Source: Clostridia bacterium (GTDB lineage Bacteria > Bacillota > Clostridia > UBA1381). Taken from it: a DNA stretch of 8,576 nt. A program made the position numbers and the translations under genes. Of this stretch, positions 6,442-8,576 are shown in pieces (positions within the stretch are counted from its first letter, which is position 1; each line of letters begins with the position of its first letter). The stretch covers positions 1-8,576 of the forward strand of contig JAFQNU010000077.1 of NCBI GenBank assembly GCA_017420825.1. Direction: 5' to 3'. Under the pieces are notes generated by a model, which saw only the letters and a list, made by a program, of their open reading frames with translations, had not been told where the DNA came from and did not search any database.

Positions 6442-8576
6442 ATGTATAAAAAAATAAAAATCAGAGGTGCAAGAGTTCATAACCTGAAAAATATATCGGT
6501 AGATATACCAAGGGATAAGCTTGTTGTTTTAACAGGCTTATCAGGCTCGGGAAAATCCTCTCTTGCCTTTGATACGATATATGCAGAGGGGCAAAGACGG
6601 TATGTGGAGTCTCTTTCCTCATATGCAAGACAATTCTTAGGTCAGATGGAAAAGCCTGATGTGGATTTGTTGGAGGGGTTGTCACCTGCAATAAGTATTG
6701 ACCAGAAAACTACATCAAAAAATCCACGTTCGACGGTTGGAACCGTTACAGAAATATATGACTATTTACGACTCTTATATGCAAGAATTGGTATTCCGCA
6801 TTGTCCTAAGTGCGGAAAAGAGGTGTCAAAGCAGACAGTAGACCAGATTGTTGACACAGTTTTAAGATATGATGAGGGTACAAAAATCCAGGTGCTTGCC
6901 CCTGTTATAAGGGGTAAAAAGGGTGAGCATAAAAAGGTTTTTGAAAGAGCTAAAAAGAATGGGTATGTTCGTGTTAAAGCAGACGGTGAGATGTATGATT
7001 TGTCTGAGGAAATAAATCTTGAGAAAACCAAAAAGCATGACATTGAGATAGTTATAGACAGACTTATTGTAAGGGAGGATATGTCTCGCCAGAGACTTTC
7101 CGATTCAATAGAAACTGCGCTTGAACAAACAGGCGATATTGTCATGATTGAAAAAATAGGAGGAGGTTGTGAGACTTTTTCTAAAAACTATGCCTGTCCC
7201 GATTGTATGATAAGCTTGCAGGAGCTTTCTCCAAGACTTTTCTCATTTAATAATCCGTATGGTGCGTGCAGTGAGTGTGACGGACTGGGAGAGCTTTCAA
7301 AGGTTGACCCTGCATTAATTATATACGACGAGAATTTATCACTAATTGAGGGTGCAATTTACTGCACAGGCTGGGCTGCTCCTGAGGTTGAGGACAGTAT
7401 GGCGCATATGTACTATCAGGGTATTGCGAGGCATTACGGTGTTGATATAAATACTCCTTTTAAGGATTTGCCTGAAGAGGTGAAAAAGGTTGTCCTGTTT
7501 GGCTCAAACGGTGAAAAGATTAAATTCAATTACACAAGAAACTATGGAAACGGAACATATTTGTCAGAATTTGAGGGAGTTGTTATAAACTTAGAGCGAA
7601 GATACCATTCAACTGCATCAGACTATGCTAAATTTGATATTGAAAAATATGTGAATACGATAAAATGCTATAAATGTAACGGAGCAAGACTAAATGACGA
7701 GGTACTTGCAGTAACAGTTAACGGAAAAAATATTTATGAGTTTGCCTGTATGTCTATCAGGGAAGAAATGGAGTTTATGGAGAACTTACAGCTTTCAGAC
7801 AGGGAACTTATGATTGCAAATCAGGTGGTTAAGGAAATAAAAGCACGACTTCAGTTTTTACTGGATGTAGGTCTTGACTATCTTACACTTTCACGTTCAG
7901 CAGGTACACTGTCGGGTGGTGAGGCACAGAGAATACGTCTTGCAACACAGATAGGTTCAGGGCTTACAGGGGTGCTGTATATTCTTGACGAGCCAAGTAT
8001 CGGACTGCATCAGAGAGACAATTCAAAGCTTATAGGAACACTAAAAAACTTAAGAGATTTGGGAAATACCGTTATTGTTGTAGAGCATGATGAGGACACA
8101 ATGTATGCGGCAGACCACATTATAGATATCGGTCCCAGAGCAGGAGTGCATGGCGGTGAGGTGGTCGGCGAAGGAACAGCACAGGAGCTTATGAAATGCA
8201 AGACAAGTATAACAGGACAGTATTTAAGCGGAAAGAAATTTATTCCTGTTCCGAATGAAAGACGTGACCCGACAGGCTGGCTGACAGTTAAGGGTGCGGC
8301 TGAAAATAACTTAAAAAATATTGATGTAAAATTTCCGCTTGGAGTATTTACATGTGTAACAGGTGTATCAGGCTCAGGAAAAAGCTCGTTAATAAATGAA
8401 ATATTATATAAACAGCTTGCAAGAAATTTAAACAGAGCTAAAATTCACGCAGGAGCACACAAGTGTATTGAGGGAAAGGAACAGCTTGATAAAATTATTG
8501 ATATAAACCAATCCCCGATAGGAAGAACGCCACGTTCAAATCCTGCAACATACACAAATGTATTTAACGATATAAG
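6442..8576 (+). CDS. uvrA: Excinuclease ABC subunit A (UvrA), 3' end beyond window
   Basis: UvrA is the dimeric ABC-type ATPase that first scans for DNA damage and loads UvrB. The reading frame is open from ATG at 6442 to the right edge: 711 complete codons of a protein that is about 940 residues in the family. The first ATP site has Walker A GLSGSGKS (32-39, Lys38). Signature LSGGEAQ (490-496), Walker B LYILDEPS (512-519) and the switch His549 are in the expected places. A zinc-binding set is formed by Cys252, Cys255, Cys276 and Cys279, at the same spacing as in E. coli. Additional CxxC pairs occur at 121-124 and 409-412. The second Walker A, GVSGSGKS (641-648), is present. The second signature motif, second zinc module and C-terminus lie outside the window. 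No frameshift or internal stop was found in the frame checks made. The start follows the uvrB stop with no gap. Identity is certain; the gene is partial only because of the window boundary. Confidence 0.98.
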   Translation, partial: MYKKIKIRGARVHNLKNISVDIPRDKLVVLTGLSGSGKSSLAFDTIYAEGQRRYVESLSSYARQFLGQMEKPDVDLLEGLSPAISIDQKTTSKNPRSTVGTVTEIYDYLRLLYARIGIPHCPKCGKEVSKQTVDQIVDTVLRYDEGTKIQVLAPVIRGKKGEHKKVFERAKKNGYVRVKADGEMYDLSEEINLEKTKKHDIEIVIDRLIVREDMSRQRLSDSIETALEQTGDIVMIEKIGGGCETFSKNYACPDCMISLQELSPRLFSFNNPYGACSECDGLGELSKVDPALIIYDENLSLIEGAIYCTGWAAPEVEDSMAHMYYQGIARHYGVDINTPFKDLPEEVKKVVLFGSNGEKIKFNYTRNYGNGTYLSEFEGVVINLERRYHSTASDYAKFDIEKYVNTIKCYKCNGARLNDEVLAVTVNGKNIYEFACMSIREEMEFMENLQLSDRELMIANQVVKEIKARLQFLLDVGLDYLTLSRSAGTLSGGEAQRIRLATQIGSGLTGVLYILDEPSIGLHQRDNSKLIGTLKNLRDLGNTVIVVEHDEDTMYAADHIIDIGPRAGVHGGEVVGEGTAQELMKCKTSITGQYLSGKKFIPVPNERRDPTGWLTVKGAAENNLKNIDVKFPLGVFTCVTGVSGSGKSSLINEILYKQLARNLNRAKIHAGAHKCIEGKEQLDKIIDINQSPIGRTPRSNPATYTNVFNDI

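Noticed and set aside
6762..7145. Leftward open frame opposite uvrA
   Set aside because: It is fully antisense to conserved UvrA sequence and has no credible start signals.

Overview
The window looks like a chromosomal segment of a low-GC, Gram-positive-type anaerobe, most likely a clostridial Firmicute. The supporting signs are AT-rich codon use, strong AGGAG-type ribosome binding sites, near-consensus sigma-A promoters, a surface protein with SLH anchoring repeats, and the uvrB-uvrA gene order usual in Firmicutes. No RNA gene, CRISPR array, insertion sequence or phage gene is visible. No stretch longer than 300 bases lacks a gene.

Layout. Positions 1-98 are short and apparently non-coding, with a terminator-like hairpin between an unseen left-hand gene and the end of the first gene. 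Positions 99-1727 (minus strand) encode a two-part protein. Its C-terminal half is a complete 5-dehydro-4-deoxy-D-glucuronate isomerase (KduI) with all four metal ligands. Its N-terminal half of about 265 residues resembles a beta-sandwich carbohydrate-binding module. The 174-base gap at 1728-1901 holds two divergent promoters. An inverted repeat lies inside the right-hand one and resembles a degenerate LexA (SOS) box.

Rightward from there is a tightly packed gene row. First is a secreted 852-residue protein with a phosphodiester glycosidase (NAGPA-type) domain, Ig-like regions and three SLH repeats (1902-4460). Then comes uvrB with a TTG start (4477-6441). Then uvrA, which begins at the base after the uvrB stop and is cut by the right window edge (6442-8576). 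Spacings of 16 and 0 bases suggest one transcript.

Together, the left gene belongs to catabolism of unsaturated uronates released by polysaccharide lyases (pectin or glycosaminoglycans). The right operon couples a cell-surface glycan enzyme to the damage-recognition core of nucleotide excision repair. The most notable points are the KduI fusion, the surface enzyme at the head of the uvrBA row, and a possible SOS operator in front of that surface enzyme. None amounts to a clearly new system, and the operator and co-transcription claims are inference.
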